Below are positions 39,571-51,987 of a stretch of DNA of 64,000 bases, in pieces; position 1 is the first letter of the stretch, and each line of letters begins with the position of its first letter. The position numbers were made by a program, and so were the translations under genes. A model generated the notes under the pieces. That model saw nothing but the letters and a program-made list of their open reading frames with translations, was not told the origin of the DNA and did not search any database. This stretch comes from Metallyticus violacea (taxonomy: Eukaryota; Arthropoda; Insecta; Mantodea; Metallyticidae), in contig CM060834.1 of NCBI GenBank assembly GCA_030762175.1, forward strand, positions 25,408,001 to 25,472,000. Reading direction: 5' to 3'.

Positions 39571-41564
39571 AAGACTAGTAAATTGTGACGTTGCATAAAA
39601 TTTAATATGCAATAAAACCCGGACTCTTGTATACTTTTATTGATTTAGCAACATGACCACTGGACAAAAAGTTTGGAAACAAAAATTATAAAAAGGGCAG
39701 AGATGCTATCAAAACTAAGGGGTGTTTAGATTTTGCTACACCTAAAGGAAAATTAACTTGAAAGAAAACAGAAGATGTATTTGTATTTAAAAAAGTAAAA
39801 TACGACATTTAATTTCTGAATTTTAATTCGTTAGGATGACGTTACCAACCATCAGGAAGCTTAACGATGCACTTAAATAATGTAGAAGAGAATACCTCAG
39901 ATCCAAATAAGAAAATTAGAATTCAAATGAAATAAGTTCATTCAAGTAATTACTCATAGTTATTCTAATTCACTTATACCTTCCACGAGCTCCATTTTTA
40001 ATTAAGAATAAAGCTAGTTATCACAGTGTGCAACAGCCAGTCCCTCACTGAACATTGTACATAGAGATAATGTTTTATTTACATTCCGTAATCTCCATTT
40101 TCTATCTTTGTATATATATTATTTTTTCCTTTTCTTTTTCTTTCTTTCTTTCTTTTTCTTTCTTTTTCTTTTTTTTTTTGCGAACGTTTAAGATTTGTGG
40201 CAACATTTTCTAAGTTTTTCTTTGTTAAAACTGTATATATTACACTTAACCAGTAATATCAAATAAATAAATAAAAAATAAAAAATAAGTCAATACAGGG
40301 TTTATAAAAACCTAAAATTGTGGGCCCTAATCATGACTGTGGCTGGAGAACTGAAACACTTGTTATAGGCTTAATCTAAAACAAATTTATGTACATCTTT
40401 AAACATGAGTACATACTATGGTCGTATACATACGAGTAGGTATATACCGTCCTAAATCTCGTATTGTATTATTAAACAGAATGTGCTTTTCGGAGCATAG
40501 CACCCAACAATTGCAGAGCAGAGGTTGAAGCCAAGGCAACGTCTGTGTATTGTGATAAGGTTGAGTAATGTGTGGGCGCCCCATGTTGTGATTGATGGGC
40601 AGTGGAAACACAACAAGGTGGCTTGGTACAGAAACAAAGGGCGTAAATCAGTTCCCGTCAACTCTCATCAAAACGCTCCTGACAAATTGGTTGTACCGAG
40701 ATAAACCTGTTCGCACCTAACAGGGGTAAAAGCTGTGCTTGTGTGTACGTTTTACCATCAACATTGATTTCATCATTTACAGATTATACTGACCTTAGAT
40801 CTTAGGGTTTTGTATTCATTAATTAATAAATAAGTTTTATGAAATATGAATATGGGGTACAAAACCTGGAATTATACTTATAACTTTCTCTGAATTAACT
40901 TCTTAAGTCAGTTTTAATGAAAGTCTGCATTATTGTACCTGTTAGTAAAAAATATCTCCAGAGATTTACAATACAACTGCATACACAGCGGTGAAGCCAA
41001 CGTAACCGCAAATGTGACTGTTTTTAATTTATTAATTTCAAATATGTTCAATTTGGATTGTTAGCTATTTTGCTAGAATTACTTGGGCTGCAGATGGTGG
41101 ATAGTCCATGGTTAATTTTCTCTTGCACAAACAACCAGACTCTTTAAATGGAGCATACCATGTACCGGTGGCGTCTCGTGGCCCTTGTAGAAGTGTTGAC
41201 CAGGGTATACCAAATGATATGGAGAAAGGTCTCTTTTATCAATACTTATATTCCTCTCCGACATTCTCTCGTAATTGCATTGCTATCGAGCGTTTGTGCT
41301 ATTAACTTTTGGTTAACTGGAGCTCTTCCAGTTCAGCTGTTAAAGAATGTCTTAAGTCTTTTGCAGTCAATTTAGATACAGCAATGGATTTTATGAATAT
41401 TTAACGGGTTTACCTCAATTGATAGGTCGTAATATCACACAAATTCTGACATGCATGTAATATCTGCCTTTCGTCGGCCTGTACAGAAACGAAATTTGCC
41501 CTTTCAATTACTTTTCTAATCTCATTCTCGTAGGCAAGATATGTTTCTCACTTCACACACTGTC
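39571..41564. other. AT-rich DNA with simple repeats
   Basis: A pyrimidine-rich TTTC tract runs at 40121-40180. An (AATA)-type A-rich stretch lies at 40262-40286 and may be a retroposon tail. Overlapping 65-75-codon frames at 41108-41375 in GC-moderate text have no recognisable domain. Confidence 0.4.
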
Positions 41565-41566
41565 GG

Positions 41567-41815
41567 TCCTGGTGGTGTAGTAGTAACCATACTTGCCTTC
41601 TAAACCCAAGATCGGGGGTTCGGCCAGAATCGATGGATTTTTCGAGCGTAAAAATCCTAAGTATGGCTTCCTTCGGGAGGAAGTAAAGCCATGGGTCCTG
41701 TGTCGTACATTTACGGCACGAAAAAGAACCTCAATCCTAAAAGAATAAGTCTCTGAGCAAATTGATGGGCTTTTTCATGCCCTAAATTGAATGGGACAGG
41801 TAAATATACCAAATG
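41567..41815 (+). mobile_element. SINE family B copy
   Basis: It has GGTCCTGGTGGTGTAGTAGT, AACCATACTTGCCTTCTAAA, CGTACATTTACGGCACGAAA and a shortened tail in which the GCGTCCGTAAATAAA end is degraded. It lies about 10-20 bp from the transposase scrap downstream. Confidence 0.75.
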
Positions 41816-41829
41816 AACAACAACAAATC

Positions 41830-42250
41830 TTTATCTGAAAAGAACACAAGCTGTGGGCGATTAACTCTTTAGCCACTGATAAAAGAAACCACTCACACCA
41901 TCGCACACATGCTACGGGATCACCTTGTTGTGCACTTGTTGGGGTTGAGGTTACTGTATGTGCATAAAAATGTGATAATTTCGGTAGTGATTTTGTTGGT
42001 GGTCATTCAAGATTTGCACCAATTTCATCTAATTCTTCTACTAAAACTTCGTCTTTGCATGTTTCATGTTTTGTACGAACCAATATCATCAAATTCATAC
42101 ACAATATCGCGAGAGACAATTGCCCAAGAAACTTCGGAATAAATTTCTCACGAATGCGACGAGAAGATTGGTATTTATAATAACAACATTTACACATAAA
42201 AAGTCTACTCTAAAGTCTTCGCGAATGAATGCAAACTGGTGACTAGTGGC
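41830..42250 (-). pseudogene. ITm transposase N-terminal half
   Basis: On the minus strand it reads CKCCYYKYQSSRRIREKFIP, then KFLGQLSLAI, a linker, VEELDEIGANLE, and further on ACVRWCEWFLLSVAKELI. The same blocks in the same order occur at 60.8-61.7 kb. They match helix-turn-helix, T-EKLD-IGA-LE and YCEWFL-SV--GLI parts of an IS630-like transposase. Frameshifted; the catalytic half is missing, cut off near a SINE. Confidence 0.65.
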
Positions 42251-42274
42251 GTCGTACGTTCTTTTAGAGGTAGC

Positions 42275-42549
42275 CATGAGTTTTTTTTTTATTTGGTTTA
42301 TTTACGGACGCTCTTTAACACCTCAGGTTATCAGCATCCCATTCAATTCAGGACGTGAAACGGCCGACAAATTTTGCCTAGAGGTATCTTCTTTCAGGCT
42401 TGAGGTTCTTTTTCGGGCCGTAAATGTACGATATGGGACCCACAGCTATATTTCCCTTCCGAAGGAAGCCATACTTAGAATTTTTACGCCCGAAAAATCC
42501 ATCGATCGGACCCGAGATCTATGGCTACCACAACACCACCAGGATCGAT
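42275..42549 (-). mobile_element. SINE family B copy
   Basis: Minus strand, with T's at 42281-42290 as the A-tail. It carries GTCCGTAAATAAACC, GTCGTACATTTACGGCC-type text and a degraded tRNA-like head (CCTGGTGGTGTTGTGGTAGC). It sits about 25 bp from the end of the transposase scrap, with another SINE B in opposite orientation on the other side. Confidence 0.75.
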
Positions 42550-43576
42550 ACCATGGCAGTTGATTACATAGGGGTGTCACATGATCATATTTACGAGCGT
42601 TGAAGACGAAACAAACACAAGCATTATGAATACGTTGTTATGTGTCGTTCTGCCCACTATTCAGATTAGATTACAAGACATTACAATAATCAAAGTGGGG
42701 ATAACAAACACTTGAATAGATTCTTTTTGAGATTGAGAGGTAGATCTTTTGCTATATGTTTTAATGTTGAATAAAAGACAACATTTTATTGCATGTATAG
42801 GTTACCTAGATATGACTTATAGAATGGAGTCTATATAAACACCAAGCTTTTTTGACGTGAGGTATAATTAAGGACGTTGTTGTTTATCATGATGGGTGGC
42901 ACATCATTTGAGTCTATTTAACCTAGTGTACGTTTATGCCCCACGACGTTAGCCTGTGATTTAAGTGGATTTCTGGGTAAAACATGTTTGAGACACTCTC
43001 ATAGAATTCCATATATCACTACAAACAAATGGTGTTAATATAGTCTGGCATACACGTTTTCCTTCATGTGACCAATTAATTGAAAACATTAAGTGTTGCC
43101 TTAGTAAACGAACATTCCTAAAGTACCACTTTCAGACGCGCAGCACTACTCTCATTTGATAACGATAAAAATGTATAGTTACAACATTAATTCATCATAG
43201 GTAATTATTAGGAAATAACCGTTCTTTGATCTCCCTTTTGTCCAAGTTCTGGCTACAAAAATCTGTTTCGAGAATTATGCTACATGTAATCATCACTTTG
43301 CTTTGAAATCTAGAGTTAAATTAATAAAAACAAAGCTCTTGGCACCGCCCGAGGAGCTGTACTAAACTCCATTATCTCACGGCAACCGTATTGTATGGAG
43401 CATCTCTATCAGCTTTCTACTAGAATGTATTAAGCTTCAAGCATGCAAGAGCTTATCATTGCAGGCTACACTCTTCGCCACTTCTACTTGCTCCGCATTG
43501 AGACACTGCCTTCTCTTCCAGAGTCTGATACCCTCCCAAAGAAATTATTTACCCCATCGGATTGCTGTTGCCGCGT
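42550..43576. other. AT-rich DNA, no recognised gene
   Basis: The GC-moderate segment 43335-43560 has no frame or repeat I recognise. Otherwise featureless. Confidence 0.4.
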
Positions 43577-43759
43577 TATGAAGGCTGTTCAATAAAGAAA
43601 TATTATAATTTTTACATGCATAATTTCTCGGGATAAATTTTAACTAAAATATTTTGTTAGCTTAAGGTGCAATGTACACGCGGTACTAGTTTCATTGCGT
43701 CACTTCCGGTTTCTGCTTTGAGATGTGTGCAAGTTGAGATATGTTCAGTTCCGCCTACA

Positions 43760-45355
43760 GAAAAAAGGATGACGGGTGACTAGCAATATGCTTGCTGCTC
43801 TGAAATTCTCCCACAAATCTTCAGCCTGTTCTTCCTTGTAGTAACCTCGAAGATGGTTTAAAATGTTCAAAAAGGGGAGAAAATCAATTTCAAAGAACGT
43901 TAGATCCGGGGCTCCAGTTTTTGCTCTAACGGAAGAAAACATTAACACCGCTGCTGTCATTGTGAGAGAGAAACGTCGAATATCATTAAGAACATTTTCA
44001 GAAATTATGAAAATTTCACTGAGTGTCACCCCCCACACGTTGCTAACTGAAAAGTTGTGCACGAGATGTGTTTGTACACACACGATGGGTTACAAGATCA
44101 AAAGGACGTTCGCGTGCATTATTGTATGCAGTTGAAGAAAACACTACAGGAAGATGTGAAGTTTCTTTCAAAGTTAATCACTGCTGATGAAACTACACAA
44201 TTTCAACTCTGAGAACAAAACAACATGCTGTGTAGAAATCTTCATAAAAAAAGTTTGTCACGCAGGAGCTGCGCAAACTAAGGACATTCCTCAACAATCT
44301 AATTTGTGTAGGGTATTGCAGAGAGCTAGAGCAGAGAAATTGATGCCGCTAGAGCGCTTTTTACATTTAGCTAACGGCCAATTTTCCTGATTTTCAAAAA
44401 CATTTTCTCTTCTTTTATTTAAAGAATATATAGAAAGTTTTGTTACGAAAATAGTTATTGGTGCCTTAATTTTTGTTTTAGGTTATCCAGCACTATTTAA
44501 ATTTCTGTTTTCAGGTATACCCCTACTCTTATTGGTCCGATTTTCCTGATTTTCAGAAGCTATTTTTCTTAATTTTTTAAATGATATATACGCAATTTTG
44601 TTGAGAAAAAATACATATTGGCGCAGTAGACCCATTTTTAAATTTTGTATTTCAGGTAGACCCCCCCACTCCTAATAACCTGATTTCACTGATCTCCAAA
44701 AACTATTTATCATATTTTTCATTCTTTTTTTTTCCCCCTTTATTTTTCTTTCTTTCTTTTTTTTGTTTTGTTTCGGTGGGGGAAAAATTGCGGACGATAG
44801 AACGTAACACTTTTGCAGATTTTTGGACTCGTTAAATTGTTTGTTAATTAATGGCTCTGCCTAATAAGTACGATCGATGGAGATTTGAACAAGTTTTTCA
44901 AAAAACGTTTCATGGATACAACAGCATTAGCTACATTCCGCCGAATTCGCTTAAAAAAGCAAAAGTGGTTGTTTCTTCTGGGCAAGTTATGGTGATTTCG
45001 TTTTTCATATTCAAAAAAATCGTTTATTAGCAAGTCGTACCTACAAATCAGAAAGAAAAGACATTTCCATGTAATAAGTTGAGTGCTACAACATGATAAT
45101 GCACATCGCAAATTTTGTTGCTGAATATTCACAAAAATCAACGTGAAATGTGTCGTCCCTTACTCTCCCTTTTCCTTCGCTTCAAATTGAAAAAACATAT
45201 TAGCGGGAGACATTTTCCGTCATCAGAAGCAGCAGTGAAAGCTGCGGAGGCGATTCTGAAGGACCTGCCAAAAATAGTTTGCAGCACGTCTTTGAAACGG
45301 CGTGATGGGTGAATTGCATTCAACTGGGATTGCTTTTGAGAAAAATCTTCAAAAT
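43760..45355 (+). pseudogene. Mariner transposase, interrupted
   Basis: N-terminal part: MFKKGRKSISKNVRSGAPVF and TEENINTAAVIVREKRRISL from 43863, then TPHTLLTEKLCTR. These match W-F--GR-S-ED--RSGRP, EN---V---V---RR-T, and HTIL-E-LG-R of mariner. Next is LITADETT, the first-Asp block, at about 44178. After the insertion come PPNSLKKAKVVVSSGQVMVI (about 44940), a degraded LQHDNA block near 45090, and ISGRHFPSSEAAVKAAEAIL at 45200-45260, ending with a W-CI---GDYFE-like tail. Stops and shifts prevent activity. The family protein is normally about 345 residues. Confidence 0.8.
44250..44860 (+). repeat. Half-arm of the palindrome family inside mariner
   Basis: GTCACGCAGGAGCTGCGCAA and ACATTCCTCA at about 44258-44294 match the outer end of the 29-31 kb palindrome. 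Then units with GCCGCTAGAGCG, GGTCCGATTTTCC and ACGCAATTTTGTTGAG match its satellite-like inner units. The inverted partner arm and the segment between outer end and satellite are missing. A pyrimidine tract (44726-44775) lies near the right edge. Confidence 0.6.
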
Positions 45356-45418
45356 TATAAGGATGAGTAAAGGTATGTGTTTAAAAAAGTTTTCTCATTC
45401 TTTATTGAACAGCTTGTA

Positions 45419-48400
45419 TTATCACGGAAAATAGAATGTCGTTGTTAAAAAAGTTTAACAAGTAAGGTCTTTCATGGTTCTCCTCAAGAAACCCAGCATT
45501 AATGAAAAGAAAACGCTGTGTTAGCATTTCTCTACCATGGAATCATCTCCCACTTCTTCTATTTGTGATGTCACCGAGGAGGACTCAACCTAGAACTGAT
45601 CATTCATTCAAGAAATTAATGCGAAAGCTCTAGAGAGTAGTATAAGTTCTAGAAATTGAGGAGGGTAAATAAAGCGAAAGAAGGTGTGTTTTGTTTCCCA
45701 TGACAGATATCCATTGTAATGCTATACACATATAATTGAATGCAATGAAAGTATTTTGAGCAGTTTTTTCAGTGCTTAGAACGATTACAGTGTTTTCTAA
45801 CAATGTATTTGTGATTGTAATACATAAGCTATGGAAACACAGAACATTCTGTATGCTACGGTGCTCTAAAACACAAATTACGGGAGAATATACCTTTGTT
45901 AGAGTCCTGACACATAACCTGCCATTACCTCTCCCCTATAGTTGGTGATGAGTACAATATCTATAATGAGGCCATGGAAATTTCTAAATCATATCATTAG
46001 AGTGACCTGTGGGGAAAATGACAGCTATTATCTATTTTTAGCAGCATGAGGTGACTCGTGGTTACGGTCAATTTTGCTTCAGCTTTGTCCGCTTTCATCA
46101 GCGAGCGCAGCTATGAGGAAAACTGCGTCAAAACGTGCATGCTTTTATTTCAGCAGAGGCGAAAAACATTTCTAATAGAGACTTCCTTTTTGTTAAGCAT
46201 TTTAGGATTCATCTCGTGTATGCAATACTAGGATTTATATGAAAGGAACACAGTGGCTATTCTGAAAACAATACGAAAATGAACTGGGTAAATAATAATT
46301 ATAGATATTTGCGTCATTTTTAGCTCAACGTTTTTCTATCTGTTCATTTATATTAAGTGCATACTGAATTAAACTAAAATAAATTTTACTTAGTAAGGCC
46401 AGGTTTTCTTCTATTGCATTTTTTTTAAAAATGGTATTTCATAATAAATTATCTTATAGTTATGAAACTATGCTAATTGTGGTTCCTAATCAGATACATT
46501 TGCATGAAATGAAACACGTAATGTGGAAGAAAGGACATTTTCAAGGAGACTTTCGCGCATGTTTTGCATCTTGATCAATACTCTTGAGGCACTAGCAATA
46601 GTCTGTAATATCTTCATGTGCCAAAGACTCTCGTACTTCTCTTTCTTCGCTCTATTCTATTTCTCGTATGAGGAGCATTAAAAAGTTTTGCAAGTGTCAA
46701 ATTAAAGTCCAAACAAGGACTAAAATCGCCGCCGCCGCCGCCGCCACCACCACCACCACCACCACCACTACTACTACTCAAAGTCTGAAACACAATAAAT
46801 CCTTCCACATTAACTATATTAAATGTGCACCACATATTTAATGTGCATCTGATGTGAATATTAAAGTCTGTTTTAAAAAATTAGGCTCATAGTTTCTTAT
46901 GCTTTATTTGTCTAATACATAGTAACTAAATATTTAGGTAGTAAAATAATTTGACCTGATTTAGCAAATAGTTACATTTTAAAGTTCAACAGCCATGGAA
47001 TATGACAGGTCAGTTAGAAAATTCTTGGCCTTAGGGGAAAAAAACCTTGAAAAGCAGACCATTGTTATCTGTGAAACGAGAACATAGTGGGGAGTTCATG
47101 GGCGGCGGAGGGTACTCTCCCTGTTGACTGGCGATAAGAACTCGCGGTTAAACTTGTGACTTTACAGGGACGTCACCAGGGAGATTCTGGAACAGCCTAC
47201 TTTCTTTTTCCACACATTTCTGAGTTTAGGAAGTAACCCATTAATGTTGTTGGTTCTGTTTTAAAAATCGAATAAATCTTGATGGGTATTATTCCTCAGT
47301 TTGTCTAAGGTATGTGGTTTTATTGTTTTCGAAATACCAATCATAGCCGGTGATCCTCGTCAAATAGTAGTTAGCTGGTTGTTATTGATAATAAAACTTC
47401 GTGGACGCCTGCGGAGGAGCATTGGTCTATTTTCTGAAATGGTTGCAATGTTCAAGTTATTAACAAAAAAATAATTTTTCAAGTACTGCCAAAGATAAAA
47501 ATCTCTGTTGGCACAGTAGCACAGTCTTTTAAAAAAAAAACTGCTCATTTACTTTCAATGTCGGATCAAAGTTCTAAGTATTGTGTTAGCAAAGGAGGCC
47601 CTACCGAGAGGTCACATGGTCCTATGCCCTCCAATTAGAAAACGAATAAAAGACAATATTTTCTTCTTTCCCTTGTTTTTAAACACCACCATGTAGCTTC
47701 ACTGGAATGTCTGAAGAGAACTGGTAACATGAGGATTGGTCACAAAAATGCCACGTGATCTGTCTTCAGGATCTAAACAGTGAAGTATGGTTAGGTACTC
47801 GTTCATGCGTTCAATAGTCACGATGAATTTGTGACCACATATCTCCAAAATGTACTCACTTTTGATGTCACTTTGCTATTAGCTGCCAAAATGAGAACAA
47901 AATGACTTATGTCCCCTTGGCTACTGAACTTCAACCTACCCTGTCCGGGGTATTAAGACACACCCTTAAGCGGAGGTCATTGCCTATTTGCCAGTTTCTG
48001 AATTCAAGAAATTTTATTCTAAGTACCTGAGTAGTAAACCGGACATCAATGCATGGGGCTGTAGTTGTGTTTAAATTGTTGCTTGAAACAAAAATAAAAA
48101 TACGAGAATATACGCCGTAGTTTTAACAATTAATCTTACAAAATAAAACATTGTGCCACAAGATAGACGTTTGCTTTTCAATCCTAAATCGTCTTAAAAC
48201 CATGACAAATGATAAGACTGAATGCATTGGCAATGCTGTCAATTGAGAAGAAAAAGATCCCTAGCTTTCCTGATTTAAACGAGCTATCTGAGGAATTCGC
48301 TCAAAGGAAAAAAACAAGAAGATTCAGCTTCTCTACAAGAATTTCTACGTAAAATTTTTACATTAAGTGAAATTCTATGGCGTACACTCAATAACACACA

Positions 48401-48475
48401 AAAAACATGGTTTTGAGAAAATATAATTTAAAATTAACAGAATAACGCTTTCTCTTATGGAAAGGTGAAAATTAT
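45419..48475. other. AT-rich DNA, no recognised gene
   Basis: Besides a triplet microsatellite (listed separately), nothing in this 3-kb stretch is recognised. Frames at 46614-46835 and 47360-47548 are explained by simple sequence or chance. GC-moderate text near 47090-47190 has no motif. Confidence 0.4.
46727..46778. repeat. Compound triplet microsatellite (CCG)n(CCA)n(CTA)n
   Basis: CCG units pass into CCA units and then CTA units on the plus strand. On the minus strand it reads as Ser then Gly codons within a 73-codon frame, which is an artefact of the repeat. Confidence 0.9.
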
Positions 48476-48477
48476 TA

Positions 48478-48756
48478 TTGATTGGTTTATTTACAGAAAC
48501 TCTTTAACATTTCAGGTCTTCAGCGTTCCATTTAATTCAGGGCATGAAACAGCCGATAAATTTTTCTCAGACGTCTCTTCTGAGGGTCTTGAGGTTCTTT
48601 TTCGTGCCGTAAATTTACGACATGGGACCCTTCCCTTCCGAAGGAAGCCATACTTAGGATTTTTATGCCCGAAAAAATCCATCGGTCCTGGCCTGGCTTG
48701 GAATTGAATTTGCGATCTTGGGTTTAGGAGGTTACTACAGACCACTAGGACCGACG
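48478..48756 (-). mobile_element. SINE family B copy
   Basis: On the minus strand it has a tRNA-like head GTCGGTCCTAGTGGTCTGTA, then the body CCTAAGTATGGCTTCC and GTCGTAAATTTACGGCACG, and the tail TTTCTGTAAATAAACC. The B box is degraded. Confidence 0.75.
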
Positions 48757-49389
48757 GAAATATGTAAAGTTTCCCCTTCTTTTGCGATAAAGCCGTTCCG
48801 ATTACAGGAATTAAGGTTTGTGATTGTGCGTTGAAAGATTGGGGATAAAATAGAGAGCACTGTCTGCATGGTCCAAATACTAATCCGAAAGTCCTGGGTT
48901 CGAATACCAGTCAAGTTAATTTGTCTGGGCATGGTTTTTTTTTTTCCGGAGCTTTACTTTATTTTGAGAAGGTAAATGACAAATGTTTTAAGGTATCAAG
49001 GACTCCGAGCTCATTTGCGTCATCATTAATGCATTTAATTTCATTAATGACTACAGACGTATACCGATAATATTTAGTTCACAAACTGCAGTTATCTTGA
49101 TAAGATCAATGCAGTCAAATCAACAACAATAAAAAAAGAAAAAAGTTATGACGCCATTATCTTAAAAGTTAAAAAAATCAGGTGTATACGGTTCATGGAC
49201 GAGCCATAGAGTTAATTACAAATTTCCATAAGCCCCACTTACTTTAAAGGTCTCTAGTGTACGATATAGCTATATGTGTATACATTGAGATCATGTAAAT
49301 ACTTAAAGAAAGATAATTAAGCGGGTCAATAAGTTGTATTATCGCTAACATTATTCGAAACCTGTTACAGAAACTTGCGTGTCTTACAT
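48757..49389. other. AT-rich DNA with a tRNA-like scrap
   Basis: At 48860-48960, AAAGTCCTGGGTTCGAATAC and GTCTGGGCATGG resemble the B-box region of another tRNA-derived SINE, with a T-run after it. Nothing else recognised. Confidence 0.4.
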
Positions 49390-49780
49390 CATCCCTAGCA
49401 ACGATTCCTGCACAACGGTTGCCTTTATATGGTTTTAATTTTCAAAGTTTGGGAACTTTCCAAGACAAGGTTTGCCAAGTCCCTGTTTCCGGTTACAGCC
49501 CTCGCAGAGATTTTCTTGAACTTCGTTGTAATCTTTTTCCAATGCCGTCAGTCTTCAGTCCCGATTTATTTGCGGCTTCTTATTCGGAACTGTTTCCGTT
49601 TTCTTAAATTTATTAACAAGATGACGCACAGTATATCTGTATGGAGAAGAAACAAATCGGGATTTCCTTAAAAATCGCCTCCTGTCTTTGATGCACGAGT
49701 TTGTTCTCAAATGAGAACCTTACTCTAAAACCAACCTTTTAGGGCGGCGGGCCAAGTTTTAAAAATAAAGATGCTTGCCA
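49390..49780 (-). pseudogene. ITm transposase N-terminal fragment
   Basis: On the minus strand it reads FENKLVHQRQEAIFKEIPIC, an INLRKTETVLNKKPQINRD-type block and LGKPCLGKFPNFEN in successive frames. These match RF-EKF----VPSR-T---LVNKFR-TGSV--KK, then GVS-SS-H-ATK-L-FRPYK of IS630-like transposases. The catalytic half and terminal repeats are not present. The call rests on the order of these blocks. Confidence 0.55.
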
Positions 49781-49977
49781 GTCGTGTACCAAAATATTAT
49801 GTATATAAATAATTATCATATACATGAGCTTATTTCATTTGCTATTATTTATTATACAGAGACCTCATTCCGCTACGCAATCGAAAATTGCCGACGGGAA
49901 GTTACTGCGTAACGGCTTTGCCATCTGCCGAGAGCAACATTATCGCACGATCGAAAGCAATGACACGTTTTGTTTAA

Positions 49978-50023
<46 letters not shown>

Positions 50024-51380
50024 GTACATTTTGTCATTTATTAGTAGAAAAACATTTGCTATTGTATTCAGCATCATAGTAAACGCTCGAATTGCCTGTC
50101 CTTCGCTGCATAAAATTTTTGAAAACATCTGGGACAATAGTCTCATTTCATCCTCCCGAATACTGCACATTGTCTCCAGGACATTTTGTTTCAGTGCCTC
50201 CGCGGGTTTTATATCAAGTACAGCAATATTTTTATGTGGATAAAGGTGCAGCAGCTGAGTACCTTAATAAGCACTACCAACAGATACACCAATTTGTTGT
50301 GCTAATCGAATAAATTAATTACTATCCAATTATCCAATCTGAAAACTGCAGTTCTAGATAGAAACGTTACTCCCGGAACGAACAATTGCTACAATATTGA
50401 ACAATTTCTTATGCACATTACAATCTTAAATATTCTTTATTCTAGCATGTATCTCACTCTCAGCATACTCTACAACACACAAAAACAGAGTAGAAGTTCT
50501 CTGGGAATAGCACTGAAGGTCAACTTGTTCCCACAAGGAAAGTACAAACTCCGATTTTGTAATGGAATAAAGACACGATATAAAATATAAAATTGAGAAA
50601 ACAACACTATTGGGCATCGCTTTATTAAATAGATAGCGATTTTCAAATTTCACTTGATCGCGGATTCCCTTTAAAAATTTCTCACTGTCTTAAGATCACG
50701 GAACCTTAAGATTTTATTCAAAGTTTAAAATTCTAAATTTTTATCTGATTAACTTTAAAAGCTGTTCATCACATACTTAAAACATTTAAAGATATGAACG
50801 ATAAAAGGCAAATTCTAAAAATATTTGCCTTTTTATTATAGTGTATCCTTATTCAAAAGTAATAATAATAATAAATAAATACTTAAAACGCCTAAATATT
50901 TATATTAATAATAACTAACAATATATAATGGCGCAACATTTCCTGTCAATGTTAATTCTTGAATAAGAAGGTGATGCGTTTCATTTACAACCCGCGATAT
51001 ACCAGGCTCGATAAGGGAAATTTGAATTTTGAGTTCTGAATCTGTTTTCTAAATGGTTTCTAAAGTTGTTTTTAGATAAATTATTGAGGAGAATGGTTTT
51101 TTTTAACAATAAGTTGCTACGAAAGGCATCAAAACTTTCATGGCCTTCTTTGACAGCCTGCCAGTCGCTTTTCGTTTTAAAACGAGAGGGCTGTGAGTCT
51201 ACGTAAGAAAATATTGGTGGCAATACTGGTCTAACCGCCGCTCGGCTGAACTCTGTATCGTGACTCTTATAATGCTGTTATTGTTCAGAGTGATTTATAT
51301 AGAAGTAACACATTTCTTCCTTTATTTATTTCAAAACGAATGATGCTGGCTGCTACTTATTATACCTTAAAGATGTAGAT
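49781..51380. other. AT-rich DNA with an (ATT)n microsatellite
   Basis: (ATT)n lies at 49979-50024. It produces a Leu run in a 139-codon plus frame (49824-50243), which I do not take as coding. A minus frame of 80 codons at 50981-51223 has no motif. A further A/T-rich (AAT)n patch lies near 50860. Confidence 0.45.
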
Positions 51381-51382
51381 TA

Positions 51383-51985
51383 TCTTTGGGAGACTATTAA
51401 CCTCTATAGAAAATCCTCCCTTAAGCATAAAATATAACACAACGGGCATTCATTGTGGAAAATCCTGGCATCTTGTCCATCACATGGTGCACAGATGAAG
51501 CATGTTCTATTTATGCAGCTATGCGAACTCACAGAACTCACGCTATCCACATGTCATATATGAAGCATCTATGCTTCCAATCAGTCAGGATATGGTACGC
51601 AATGTCCACATAGAGAATAGCAGAACTTTATTTTTTTGACCAGATGTGGACACTGCTCATTTTCAACAAGATGGCGCTACATGCCATACATCAAATCGAT
51701 TCATGGCGCTAATTGAAAGTCTCTCTGACGACCGGATAATCTCCAAGAAACTGTGGTCACCAAGATCTCCGGATTTGATTACCCAGACTTCTTTCTAGGG
51801 GTTACTTAAAAGACAGAGTTTGCACCACACGTTCCAGGCATTGGATGATCTGAAGTACCACATTACACGGAGATTAATGCTATTAACAGCACAGTCCTCT
51901 AACGTGCGGTCAGTAATATGGAACGAAGTGTTGAGTTATGCAGGAGAGAGGACATTTTCTATAGAGGTTAACACCCTCCCAAAGT
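51383..51985 (+). mobile_element. Deleted ITm transposon, TA flanked
   Basis: 603 bp. The ends are TCTTTGGGAGACTATTAACC on the left and ACTTTGGGAGGGTGTTAACC reverse-complemented from the right, both followed by TCTATAGAAAAT, so TIRs of about 33 bp. TA lies at 51381-51382 and 51986-51987. It encloses the C-terminal half of a transposase on the plus strand. Confidence 0.85.
51640..51970 (+). pseudogene. ITm transposase C-terminal half
   Basis: HFQQDGATCHTSNRFMALIE with the intact second Asp is followed by DDRIISKKLWSPRSPDLI and the degraded third-acid block TQTSF (for TPLDFF), then HHTFQALDDLKYHITRR. Preceding text near 51490-51510 (TDEACS) still shows the first-Asp block. The N-terminal DNA-binding part is deleted. 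Confidence 0.75.
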
Positions 51986-51987
51986 TA

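Larger units (their letters stand above)
43579..45416 (+). mobile_element. Mariner with an internal insertion
   Basis: The ends are inverted: GGCTGTTCAATAAAGAAA (from 43583) on the left and AGCTGTTCAATAAAGAA reverse-complemented on the right. TA flanks at 43577-43578 and 45417-45418. At 1838 bp it exceeds the usual 1.3 kb of mariner by about 0.5-0.6 kb. The excess lies at about 44250-44860 and consists of sequence from the 29-31 kb palindrome family. The transposase reads on the plus strand on both sides of it. Confidence 0.85.

Noticed and set aside
46614..46835. Gly/Ser-rich minus frame
   Set aside because: The repeat residues come from the compound triplet microsatellite.
49824..50243. 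139-codon plus-strand frame with a poly-Leu stretch
   Set aside because: The Leu run is an (ATT)n microsatellite and the remainder has no motif.
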